A stretch of DNA of 64,000 bases, taken from Bacteroidia bacterium. Lineage in GTDB: Bacteria > Bacteroidota > Bacteroidia > Bacteroidales > VadinHA17. The notes under the pieces are model-generated. The model worked only from the letters and a program-made list of their open reading frames with translations. It did no database searches and was not told the DNA's origin. Positions 9,771 to 18,283 of this stretch are shown here, in pieces (positions within the stretch are counted from its first letter, which is position 1; each line of letters opens with the position of its first letter). Made by a program: the position numbers and the translations under genes. Location: NCBI GenBank assembly GCA_026391555.1, contig JAPLEB010000054.1:38094-102093 (forward strand), written 5' to 3'.

Positions 9771-12008
9771 TTATTGTTCAAGTGTTACATTATAAACCCT
9801 TGATTTTGTAATTGGAACCTCTTTGGCCTTGTATCCTTTAGCACTGATAAGAAGAACTTCTGAGCCCTCGGGTATTTCAAATTTATATTGACCCTTAGCA
9901 TTTGCAAGGTTCTCTGCTGCCGTGTCTTTTACCCTGACTGAAGCGTACGACAAAGGTTGTCCGGCTACATTTGTTATAACCCCCTTAATCTCATTGGGAT
10001 TGATCCCTTTCTTAACCAGAGCTTCGAAATCACGGATATAATTCAATGTGCTTTTCGCAGAAGTATTCACAGGATCGATAGCAAGAATTTTATTGTAAGC
10101 ATCTGCTGCCTTTGCCAGATAAGAAAGTCTTCCTTCAATAGTTTTTTCATTACCGGCCATCCTTGTTTCAAGTGAGCCTAACCCATTATATCCCTTGATC
10201 TTATACTCCTTGCTGTTGGGATTCAGAGAAATTATCCTGTTATAATAATCTTTCGATTTATTATAGTTATCGTTCATCATATAGTAATAACCGAGATAAC
10301 CGGAAGCTTCTATTATTTCAGCTTCATTCTTAGCAGAATCAGCCTGCGCAACATAAATAAGTTTTTCAAACTTCGGTTTTGCAAGTCCAAGTTTTGAGTC
10401 GGGATCCATTTTGGAATATGTTCTGGCAATTAAAAGATATGCAGGTATGTAATTCGGAGATTTCATAAGTACTACATTAAACAACGAGTCGGCTGTTGTA
10501 TATTTCTCACCATTATAATATGCTTTCCCGATCTGCATGTAATCATCAATCTTTTCATTATTTGGGTCAATCATCTTGGTCCAGGTTTTTGCAGCGCCTT
10601 CGTAACGCCTGAATGTATAATAGTTACTGGCTATTTCACTTAGTAAGGCTCTGTCCCTGGGTTTTAAATTGAGTACCTTGGCATATTCACCAAATGCCCT
10701 GTCAATCTCAGTATTGGCATTTATCAGTTCGGCTTTGAGCCTGGCGACTTTGGTTGTAAGGTCGTTAACTCCAACCTTGATCTTTGCCTTTTCAGCAGTT
10801 GAAGCAGCTGCATATCTTGATTTTTCTTTTTCAAGCTGTTGTTCAAGACCGCTGAGTTCATCAACCATCTTCGGGTAATTCTGGTTTTTCTTCACGAGTA
10901 TCCTGGCCATATAATGATAGTCTTTCCACAGAATCCTTTCAGGTGCAACCGTTCTGAATAGTTCTTCCATATAAGAAAGCGCCTTGTTGTAATCTGGTGG
11001 AGTTTTCTCAAAACTTGAGTAACCGGCAATACGGTTCATGTATGTTCTTGATTTGTCGACGGCAAGTATCTCCTCAACATTTTTAATTACTTCATCATAA
11101 TCCTTTGCATAGAAAAGTGATTTTACATACAGGATTTTTGCAGGTATATTGCCAGCGGTCAGTTCGAGGTATTTATTAAAATTTTCTTTCGACTTATCAA
11201 GCTTTTGTGCGAGCCAGTAAACCTGACCAAGTTCACGATATGCGGGAGCATAATTTGAATTGAGTTCTATTGCTTCTTCAAAATAAGGAATTGCCGATGA
11301 TAGAGCACGCCCTTTAACATAAATGTTACCAATTTTCATGTTTGCTGTTGGTGACTGAGGATCGGCGAACTGGGCCTGATTATAAAGCGCAATTGCCTTG
11401 GAACCGTCATTTACAAGTATATAAATATCACCGGCAACAAGATAAACGTCCCGGCTTTTGTTATCAATCTTAATAGCTTCTCTTATGAGAGGTAATGCTA
11501 CTGCTGTATCAACCTCTCCGTCCTTAATATATGATTCAGCAATCTTTGCGAGTGTAAATGCGTAATCTTTGGCAGGAGGTACAATCTTTTTGATGGTTTT
11601 ATAGGGGAGGAGAAAACTTTTTGCTTTTGTTCGCATTTCTGTAGCCGTCTTGTCATCACCAAGGTAGTAAGCTACTTTTGCAAGTCCAATATAGTTAAGC
11701 GGATCATTTGGGTTTGCCTCAACACCTTTCTGATATATCTCCTTGGCAGATTTTGTGGCTAAGGTCAATGAATTGGAGATTGTATCGGCAAAATAATCCA
11801 GAAGATAATTCTCACCTAAAAAGAAATAATTTTTGCTGTTTGCAGGCTCTTTCCGGATTAATTGCTGCAATATTGCTTCAGCTTTGTCATACTGTTCGCT
11901 TCGGGTAAGAAGTGTAGCTGCATCTAAATCCTGCGCATGAATTTCAATTGTAAAAACTGTTAATATTACTGCCAGTAATAATGCTGGTCTTAAAATAAAA
12001 CGTTTCAT
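9771..12008 (-). CDS. Tetratricopeptide repeat protein with C-terminal carboxypeptidase-regulatory-like domain
   Basis: Multiple TPR-like repeats; signal peptide; C-terminal GVITNVAGQPLSYASVRVKDTAAENLANAKGQYKFEIP. Confidence 0.85.
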   Translation of the reverse strand: MKRFILRPALLLAVILTVFTIEIHAQDLDAATLLTRSEQYDKAEAILQQLIRKEPANSKNYFFLGENYLLDYFADTISNSLTLATKSAKEIYQKGVEANPNDPLNYIGLAKVAYYLGDDKTATEMRTKAKSFLLPYKTIKKIVPPAKDYAFTLAKIAESYIKDGEVDTAVALPLIREAIKIDNKSRDVYLVAGDIYILVNDGSKAIALYNQAQFADPQSPTANMKIGNIYVKGRALSSAIPYFEEAIELNSNYAPAYRELGQVYWLAQKLDKSKENFNKYLELTAGNIPAKILYVKSLFYAKDYDEVIKNVEEILAVDKSRTYMNRIAGYSSFEKTPPDYNKALSYMEELFRTVAPERILWKDYHYMARILVKKNQNYPKMVDELSGLEQQLEKEKSRYAAASTAEKAKIKVGVNDLTTKVARLKAELINANTEIDRAFGEYAKVLNLKPRDRALLSEIASNYYTFRRYEGAAKTWTKMIDPNNEKIDDYMQIGKAYYNGEKYTTADSLFNVVLMKSPNYIPAYLLIARTYSKMDPDSKLGLAKPKFEKLIYVAQADSAKNEAEIIEASGYLGYYYMMNDNYNKSKDYYNRIISLNPNSKEYKIKGYNGLGSLETRMAGNEKTIEGRLSYLAKAADAYNKILAIDPVNTSAKSTLNYIRDFEALVKKGINPNEIKGVITNVAGQPLSYASVRVKDTAAENLANAKGQYKFEIPEGSEVLLISAKGYKAKEVPITKSRVYNVTLEQ

Positions 12009-12039
12009 AGTTATTAATATTTTATGTCAATTATAGTAT

Positions 12040-12123
12040 TAATTTCTCATTTCTAATTCCTAATTTCTAATTTCTAATTCCTAATTCCTAATTCCTCATT
12101 CCTCATTCCTAATTTCTAATTCC
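12040..12123. repeat. Tandem array of 12 x 7 bp units, consensus TMATTYC
   Basis: Direct reading: taatttc tcatttc taattcc taatttc taatttc taattcc taattcc taattcc tcattcc tcattcc taatttc taattcc. Confidence 0.95.
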
Positions 12124-13046
12124 TAGTGCCTGATCTGCACCAACCTTATCGGCATTGTTGCAGGTACAAGTCCCGATTTAAGAACTATTCTCTGTCCCTG
12201 CTCTCCACATGCCCAGTTTATGAAACCTGAACCCAATCCTGCAAATGTCTCTCTCGAAATAAGATAGATATCCCTTACAAAAGGATAATCTTTGGTAAAA
12301 ATAAAACCCTGGTGAGGACGATAATAGCTACCGTCATTTATATATTGCTGTGAAATAGCAACTACATTGATTTTATTAATAAAACTCAAGCTGAGAGAAT
12401 CATCTTTATCACTTATCCAGTTAACACTTACAATACCAAGAGCTTCAGGATTCCTTGAAACAAAATCGATAACTTCAGCATTATTGTCAACAGCAAAGAA
12501 ATTACTTGATAATGAGTCTTTTATTTCAAAAAGTTCTTTAAAATATCTGATGTTTCCGGATTTGGTATTATCAAAAATAACACGAATGTCACCAAGCTTT
12601 GATTTTGGATTGATATCGTTCCAATTGCTTATCTTACCAAGGAAAATATCTTTGACTGTATTATATTTAATAAGTGTGTCTTTGTTTGCCTTATTTGTAA
12701 CTATTGCAAGTGCGTCAGATGCATATGTTGAAGTACGGGCAATTATCTGAGTGTCACGAAGGTATTGTATCTGATAATCCGTAAGTTTTTTGCTGGTAAC
12801 AATTACTTTAACTGAATCATTCATGAAATCATTTATTACATCGTACTCCGGCTTATACTCAGGTTTGATTTTTGCATTACCATATAAATGTGTGAATGTA
12901 AATACTTCAGCATCAATAAGAGGTTGGAATGATTCATCAACTGAAATCCTGATATTCCCCCTTGTGGGTGTTTCATTAGGTACTGATTTACTACCACCGG
13001 TACATGATACCAGAATAAGCAGGGATCCTATTAAAGAATAACGCAT
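12123..13046 (-). CDS. PstS-like phosphate ABC transporter substrate-binding lipoprotein
   Basis: Lipobox-like MRYSLIGSLLILVSC; ISVDESFQPLIDAEVFTF, SGNIRYFKELF, FINWACGEQGQRIVLKSGLVP; start chosen at 13046 in ORF 12123..13157. Confidence 0.8.
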   Translation of the reverse strand: MRYSLIGSLLILVSCTGGSKSVPNETPTRGNIRISVDESFQPLIDAEVFTFTHLYGNAKIKPEYKPEYDVINDFMNDSVKVIVTSKKLTDYQIQYLRDTQIIARTSTYASDALAIVTNKANKDTLIKYNTVKDIFLGKISNWNDINPKSKLGDIRVIFDNTKSGNIRYFKELFEIKDSLSSNFFAVDNNAEVIDFVSRNPEALGIVSVNWISDKDDSLSLSFINKINVVAISQQYINDGSYYRPHQGFIFTKDYPFVRDIYLISRETFAGLGSGFINWACGEQGQRIVLKSGLVPATMPIRLVQIRH

Positions 13047-13278
13047 GTTCGATATAAAATTATGACTCGTATATCTGCCCACTACATTACAGATCGTGGA
13101 ATATTTATTTAGGCACGCAATATTAATGAAATTTTGAATAACTGATACTCTGTTCATATTCTTAAAATTTTGACAAGGTTAAATTATTTTCCATAAGAAT
13201 CACTGCAAAGTGCATGCCAGGGAGAACATGAAAAATGAATAATCTTTTCTTAAAAGAATCTTTAATGCAAAAAGAGAT

Positions 13279-13512
13279 TCACTCCTTGTTTTTATCTTCT
13301 GTAAAGAAAACCTCAACGATTTTAACATATGCTCTATATGCCCTGTACAAGCCGAAAAAGATAAAAGTTGTTCCCATAATGACCCTCAGAGCCTTGTCAA
13401 TATAACTCAGACCAGCAAAGAATAGAAGATAACTGCCTATACCCAGATAAAAAAACACCATAAAAATTGAGAAAATGGCGGTCACCTGTTGTAATATTCT
13501 GTTTTCATTCAT
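13279..13512 (-). CDS. Small conserved membrane protein, function unknown
   Basis: 77 aa ORF with two hydrophobic segments. Confidence 0.6.
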   Translation of the reverse strand: MNENRILQQVTAIFSIFMVFFYLGIGSYLLFFAGLSYIDKALRVIMGTTFIFFGLYRAYRAYVKIVEVFFTEDKNKE

Positions 13513-13612
13513 ACCAAATAATTTTGGTGTTAAATAAACAAAAAATCAATTGATTATCAAAAAAAATCAATATTGTCCTTACGATCGAAAAAACAGGCCA
13601 AAAGGATCGCTA

Positions 13613-14836
13613 TTATCTAAATAGTAGTGAGCAGTCACCATAGCTTAAAAATCTGAAACCATTTTCAAGAGCGAAGACGTAAATTCCTTTCCAGTTTTTT
13701 CCTATCCAGGCTGATATAAGAAGAAGCAGAGTACTTCGCGGCTGATGGAAATTAGTGATCATTCCGTTTATCATTCTGAAATCATATCCGGGGATAATCA
13801 TTATATTGGTCGAAGCATTAATATAAGATAAATTACGCTCTCTCAGAAGGTTTAATAAGGCTTCCATAGATTCCTTTACTGATACATTTGTCTCCATATA
13901 ATATGCTTCCCATTGCCCCAGAGAAAGCTCAGACCTGCAACCTGACGGATTATGAATTAGCTTAACTCCCAACCAATACAAACTCTCAAGAGTTCTGACC
14001 GATGTTGTACCTACCGGAATGATTTTCCCCTGATTATCAAGTAGTAATTCAATTGTCTTCGCCGTTACAAAGAAATGTTCACAATGCATTTCGTGATCAG
14101 AAATGTTTTTCGATTTTACCGGTTTAAAAGTACCAGCGCCAACATGAAGAGTCACTTCAACTGATTTTATTCCTTTTTCTTTAAGCTTTTCAAACACGTT
14201 ATATGTAAAATGTAAGCCGGCCGTTGGCGCTGCGACAGATCCTTTAATTCTGGAATATATTGTCTGGTATCTGTCAATGTCATCTGCATCATCATCTCTA
14301 TTGATATAAGGTGGGAGAGGAATATGACCTGTTGCTTCAATTACTTCGCCAAAACTAATACCCTTACTGTTCCAATTGAACCTGATCCTCCTAGACTCGC
14401 CTTCAGGTTGAAGCTTTTCTGCTGTCAGTTCATATTCCTTCCCGCGGTAAATAAAGGGTGTAATGATTTTTTCGCCCTTCCATTTTTTAAGGTTACCTAT
14501 AATACATTTCCATTCAACCGGTTCTCTCGAATTAAATGATAATTCATATTCAAAAGGTGAAAGAGGCTCAAGGCAAAGAACCTCAATAGAAGCTCCAGTC
14601 TCTTTACGAAAAAGAATACGGGCACGTATTACACGTGTATTATTAAAAACCAGGAGGGAATCTGAAGGGAGATAATCATCTAAGTTCCTGAATATGTCTT
14701 TAGATATTTTGTCCTCCTCATAAACAAGTAGCTGCGACATATCTCTTTCATTAACAGGATACTGGGCTATCCTTTCCAAAGGAAGGTCATAATCATAATC
14801 ATTAAGGTCAATATCTCTCATTTTCTTTTTCCCCAA
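13613..14836 (-). CDS. queA: S-adenosylmethionine:tRNA ribosyltransferase-isomerase
   Basis: YDLPLERIAQYPVNERDMSQLLV, AAPTAGLHFT, TNFHQPRSTLLLLISAW motifs. Confidence 0.93.
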   Translation of the reverse strand: MGKKKMRDIDLNDYDYDLPLERIAQYPVNERDMSQLLVYEEDKISKDIFRNLDDYLPSDSLLVFNNTRVIRARILFRKETGASIEVLCLEPLSPFEYELSFNSREPVEWKCIIGNLKKWKGEKIITPFIYRGKEYELTAEKLQPEGESRRIRFNWNSKGISFGEVIEATGHIPLPPYINRDDDADDIDRYQTIYSRIKGSVAAPTAGLHFTYNVFEKLKEKGIKSVEVTLHVGAGTFKPVKSKNISDHEMHCEHFFVTAKTIELLLDNQGKIIPVGTTSVRTLESLYWLGVKLIHNPSGCRSELSLGQWEAYYMETNVSVKESMEALLNLLRERNLSYINASTNIMIIPGYDFRMINGMITNFHQPRSTLLLLISAWIGKNWKGIYVFALENGFRFLSYGDCSLLFR

Positions 14837-14946
14837 CGCTTCGCTCTGGGTCTACGCTTCGCTTCGACTTTTGTCTTTTATCTTAAATATTAAGCCGGGC
14901 AAAAATAACCATTATTATAAGGTATATTCAATTTGCCGCAAATTAT

Positions 14947-14954
14947 TACCTTTG
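14947..14954 (+). promoter_or_regulatory. Bacteroidota-type -7 element (TACCTTTG) for rnpB
   Basis: TAnnTTTG consensus 5 bp upstream of the inferred RNA 5' end; no well-spaced -33 element seen. Confidence 0.5.
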
Positions 14955-14958
14955 CATC

Positions 14959-15353
14959 GCAGCAGGTTGTTCCATCGTCCCGTCCCGATAATTATCGGGA
15001 TATCGGGAAGGAAAGTCCGGGCAACACAGAGCGCCATACTTCCTAACGGGAAGATATCCGCGAGGGTATAGTAGTGTAACAGAAAATAACCGTCCCGTTT
15101 TTACCTGGTAAAACCGGGATAAGGGTGAAAAGGTGAGGTAAGAGCTTACCGGTCCGGGTGGCAACATCAGGAGCCGTACGCCTTATGGGTTGAAAGACCA
15201 TGTATACCGGCGATAAGGGCTGCTCGTCCGATGCCGGGGGGTGGGTCGTATGATCCCGACAGTGATGTCGGGACAAGATAAATGATGGAAACCGGTTTTA
15301 TTTTCTTTCGAAGAGACCAAAACCGTACAGAAACCGGCTTACAGGCCAGCTGC
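14959..15353 (+). ncRNA. rnpB: RNase P RNA (bacterial type A)
   Basis: Conserved core GGAAAGTCCGGGC, AAGGGTGAAAAGGTGAGGTAAGAGCTTACC, ACAGAAACCGGCTTACAGGCC; P1 pairing GCAGC/GCTGC; P18-like hairpin with GTGA tetraloop. Confidence 0.9.
14983..15000. repeat. Palindrome TCCCGATAATTATCGGGA in the P3 region of rnpB
   Basis: Perfect 18 bp palindrome; 16/18 identical to 61323..61340. Confidence 0.9.
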
Positions 15354-15362
15354 ATTATACAG

Positions 15363-15386
15363 AGACGCCCAATTTGGGCGTCTTTA
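15363..15386 (+). terminator. Terminator downstream of rnpB
   Basis: AGACGCCC / GGGCGTCT hairpin followed by T-rich tract. Confidence 0.8.
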
Positions 15387-15406
15387 TTTCTTTAATAAAA
15401 TAAATG

Positions 15407-15751
15407 TTATAAATTGATAATCATATAGTTATTTAAGCCCCCTCTGGAGGGTTCACTTGAACCCATCATAGGATTCATCGTATATCCCATTTCTCCGTCA
15501 AACACAGATACCATGTCCTGTCCGCTGAAACTGTAAGTAACCTTAATCTTATTTGGGTTTTTCATATACATTATCATCGGCATTTCCATTCCCATGGCTG
15601 ACATCTTACCTGTTATCTTAATAGACTTAACACTGGCAAGTTTATCAGATTTCATAGCAACTGAATAGTTCTTCATAATCTCATCTTATGTCTGAGCATT
15701 TTTGATAGTGACTGCAATAAGTCCTGTAAGAAAGAATATTATTTGTTTCAT
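15407..15751 (-). pseudogene. Degraded outer-membrane lipoprotein-sorting/LolA-like protein gene
   Basis: Same frame reads MKQIIFFLTGLIAVTIKNAQT-stop(TAA)-DEIMKNYSVAMKSDKLASVKSIKITGK...; short abnormal C-terminus. Confidence 0.7.
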
Positions 15752-15776
15752 TTTATTGGTTTTATAACTTATATAT

Positions 15777-16604
15777 TTAAAAGGAATTAATTGTTTTCCT
15801 TAATGCAACGAGCTTACTTAATAGTTTATTCATTTCAGAGAGCTTCAGCATATTTGCTCCATCCGATTTGGCGACAGCAGGATTGGGATGAGTTTCAATG
15901 AAGATACCATCGGCCCCGACACTTATAGCAGCTTTGCCGATTGTTTCTATCATCTCAGGTCTGCCACCGGATATGCCTTCCTCCTGGTTGGGTTGCTGCA
16001 GGGAATGGGTTATATCCATAATTACAGGAACCCCAATCTTCTGCATTACCGGAATATTTCTGAAATCAACAATAATATCCTGATAGCCGAACATATTTCC
16101 CCTGTCGGTAAGCAAAATATTGCTGTTTCCCGACTCTCTGACCTTCTCCACCGCAAACCTCATGGATGATCCGGATAAAAACTGACCTTTCTTGATATTG
16201 ACCCACTTTCCTGTTTTTGCAGCTGCTGCCAGCAGATCAGTCTGCCTGCACAGAAAGGCAGGTATCTGAAGAATATCAACATACTCGGCAGCCATGCCCG
16301 CTTCTTCTGGGTTATGTATATCGGTTATAACCGGAACAGAATACTTTCTTCTGACGTCAGAAAGTATTTTTAGCGCCTTAATATCTCCAATTCCTGTAAA
16401 AGAATCACCCTTGGACCTGTTTGCTTTTCTGTATGATGATTTAAATACAAAGGGAATCTTGTATTTTTCAGATAACATTATGAGGTGTTCTGCAGTTTCA
16501 AATACAACCTCTTCACTTTCAACAACACAGGGTCCGGCAATCAAAAGAAAATTGCCCGAATCGCTGAATTTTATTCCCGGAATATTTATATAAGCTTTCG
16601 ACAT
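15777..16604 (-). CDS. kdsA: 3-deoxy-8-phosphooctulonate synthase (KDO-8-P synthase)
   Basis: IAGPCVVESE, FKSSYRKANRSKGDSFTG, GGRPEMIETIGKAAISVGADGIFIETHPNP. Confidence 0.95.
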   Translation of the reverse strand: MSKAYINIPGIKFSDSGNFLLIAGPCVVESEEVVFETAEHLIMLSEKYKIPFVFKSSYRKANRSKGDSFTGIGDIKALKILSDVRRKYSVPVITDIHNPEEAGMAAEYVDILQIPAFLCRQTDLLAAAAKTGKWVNIKKGQFLSGSSMRFAVEKVRESGNSNILLTDRGNMFGYQDIIVDFRNIPVMQKIGVPVIMDITHSLQQPNQEEGISGGRPEMIETIGKAAISVGADGIFIETHPNPAVAKSDGANMLKLSEMNKLLSKLVALRKTINSF

Positions 16605-16724
16605 ATCAAAACAAAGTTAAATAATTATTTAGTAAAGCTAAACAGCCTTTTTGTTTTTCTCTGTGAATTATCTGTGACTCTCTGTGTAACAAAATAATAG
16701 GAACTTATACAGGGAATCATAAAG

Positions 16725-18032
16725 TCACTTTTTATCATAATTGTATATATCCTTCCAGATGACAGATAGTTTTTTTCTGATTTCTTCCTCTTTGGAATTT
16801 ACTCCTGGATCATAAAATACTGTCCCCTTGATTTCTTCCGGAAGAAAATTATCCGGCACAAAATTTCCTGAATAACTGTGAGCATATTTGTACTCTTTTC
16901 CATACCCCAGGTTTTTCATTAGTTTTGTCGGAGCATTTCTTATATGTAATGGAACCGGCAGATCACCTTCGCTTTTAACTGTTCCGATGGCATCCTCAAT
17001 TGCCATATAGGAGGAATTACTTTTTTGAGAGGTTGCCAGATAAATTGCTGCCTCAGATAGAATAATTCTCGATTCCGGCCATCCGATTACATTTACAGCT
17101 TCAAAACAGGCTTGAGCAAGCAGCAAAGCATTCGGATTGGCCAGACCGATATCCTCAGCGGCAAGTATCAGCATACGTCTTGCAATAAATTTAGGGTCCT
17201 CGCCTCCTTCAACCATGCGGGCCAGCCAATATACAGCGGCATTCGGATCACTTCCCCTGAGCGATTTTATGAATGCAGAAATAATATCATAATGCTGTTC
17301 TCCATTCTTATCGTAAAGAGCAAGGTTCTTCTGAACGTGTTTTAAAACCTTTTCATTATCAATAATAATTTTTTCAGAAGAGGTTTCATCAGCTTCTGAA
17401 CTTACAACCAGTTCAAGTGCATTATAGAGTTTTCGTGCATCACCACCTGAAACACGAATAAAGGCTTCATATTCTGTGATCTCAATATTGTAAACCGAAA
17501 GATAGCTGTCCTTTTTAAGAGCTTTATTTACTAATTTAACTAGTTCCTCTTCTGTCAAAGGTTTCATAATATATACCTGGCAACGTGAAAGAAGAGGAGA
17601 AATAACCTCGAAGGAAGGATTCTCTGTTGTTGCTCCAATAAGGGTTATAACGCCCTGTTCAACTGCACTCAGGAGAGAATCTTGTTGTGACTTATTAAAT
17701 CGGTGTATCTCATCAATAAACAGAATTGGATTTGGCTGGTTAAAAAATTGCTGTTTTTTTGCTTTTTCAATTGTCTCCCTTACATCCTTAACGCCTGAAT
17801 GTACAGCACTAAGGTGAAAGAATGGCCTTTTCAGAGTATTCGCTATTATACCGGCAAGAGTGGTCTTGCCAACTCCCGGAGGCCCCCATAAAATGAAAGA
17901 TGGAATATTCCCCGATTCAATAACCTTTCTTAAAACAGCATTTTTACCTACAAGATGCTCCTGCCCGCAGAATTCTGCAAGTCCTTTTGGTCTGAGCCTT
18001 TCAGCAAGTGGTTGATTTGGCAGCATCATAAA
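16725..18032 (-). CDS. rarA: Replication-associated recombination protein A (AAA+ ATPase)
   Basis: PLAERLRPKGLAEFCGQEHLVG, WGPPGVGKTTLA, FIDEIHRFNKSQQD, GATTENPSFEV; start position approximate (ORF 16725..18092). Confidence 0.9.
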   Translation of the reverse strand, partial: FMMLPNQPLAERLRPKGLAEFCGQEHLVGKNAVLRKVIESGNIPSFILWGPPGVGKTTLAGIIANTLKRPFFHLSAVHSGVKDVRETIEKAKKQQFFNQPNPILFIDEIHRFNKSQQDSLLSAVEQGVITLIGATTENPSFEVISPLLSRCQVYIMKPLTEEELVKLVNKALKKDSYLSVYNIEITEYEAFIRVSGGDARKLYNALELVVSSEADETSSEKIIIDNEKVLKHVQKNLALYDKNGEQHYDIISAFIKSLRGSDPNAAVYWLARMVEGGEDPKFIARRMLILAAEDIGLANPNALLLAQACFEAVNVIGWPESRIILSEAAIYLATSQKSNSSYMAIEDAIGTVKSEGDLPVPLHIRNAPTKLMKNLGYGKEYKYAHSYSGNFVPDNFLPEEIKGTVFYDPGVNSKEEEIRKKLSVIWKDIYNYDKK

Positions 18033-18283
18033 ATTGTTTGCGTAAATGTAATAAAAACAATTAAAGAATGCTGAGCTCGATGACTCCGACAATAGTCGAA
18101 AAAGAGTTAATAATTCATCATGTGGATACTAACAGTTTTTGCGGTTCAATAATTTTTATTAAATTGCATCAAATTTATTTTCATTAAAATAAATAAATTA
18201 ATACTTTTAGCAATTGAAATTAGTATTTTGGTTATAATCCGATTATAGACATTGTATTTGAATACATTCAGATATATTCAGTT

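Noticed and set aside
12040-12123. Possible CRISPR-like array
   Set aside because: Units are 7 bp contiguous tandem repeats with no spacers and no cas genes nearby.
14946-15355. Minus-strand ORFs 14946..15167, 15043..15276 and 15167..15355, plus + ORF 14871..15071
   Set aside because: They overlap the RNase P RNA gene; the translations are artefacts of a GC-rich structured RNA.
15685-15687. TAA in the LolA-like gene as programmed recoding (stop readthrough)
   Set aside because: No recoding signal is evident, and the truncated C-terminus makes gene decay the simpler explanation.
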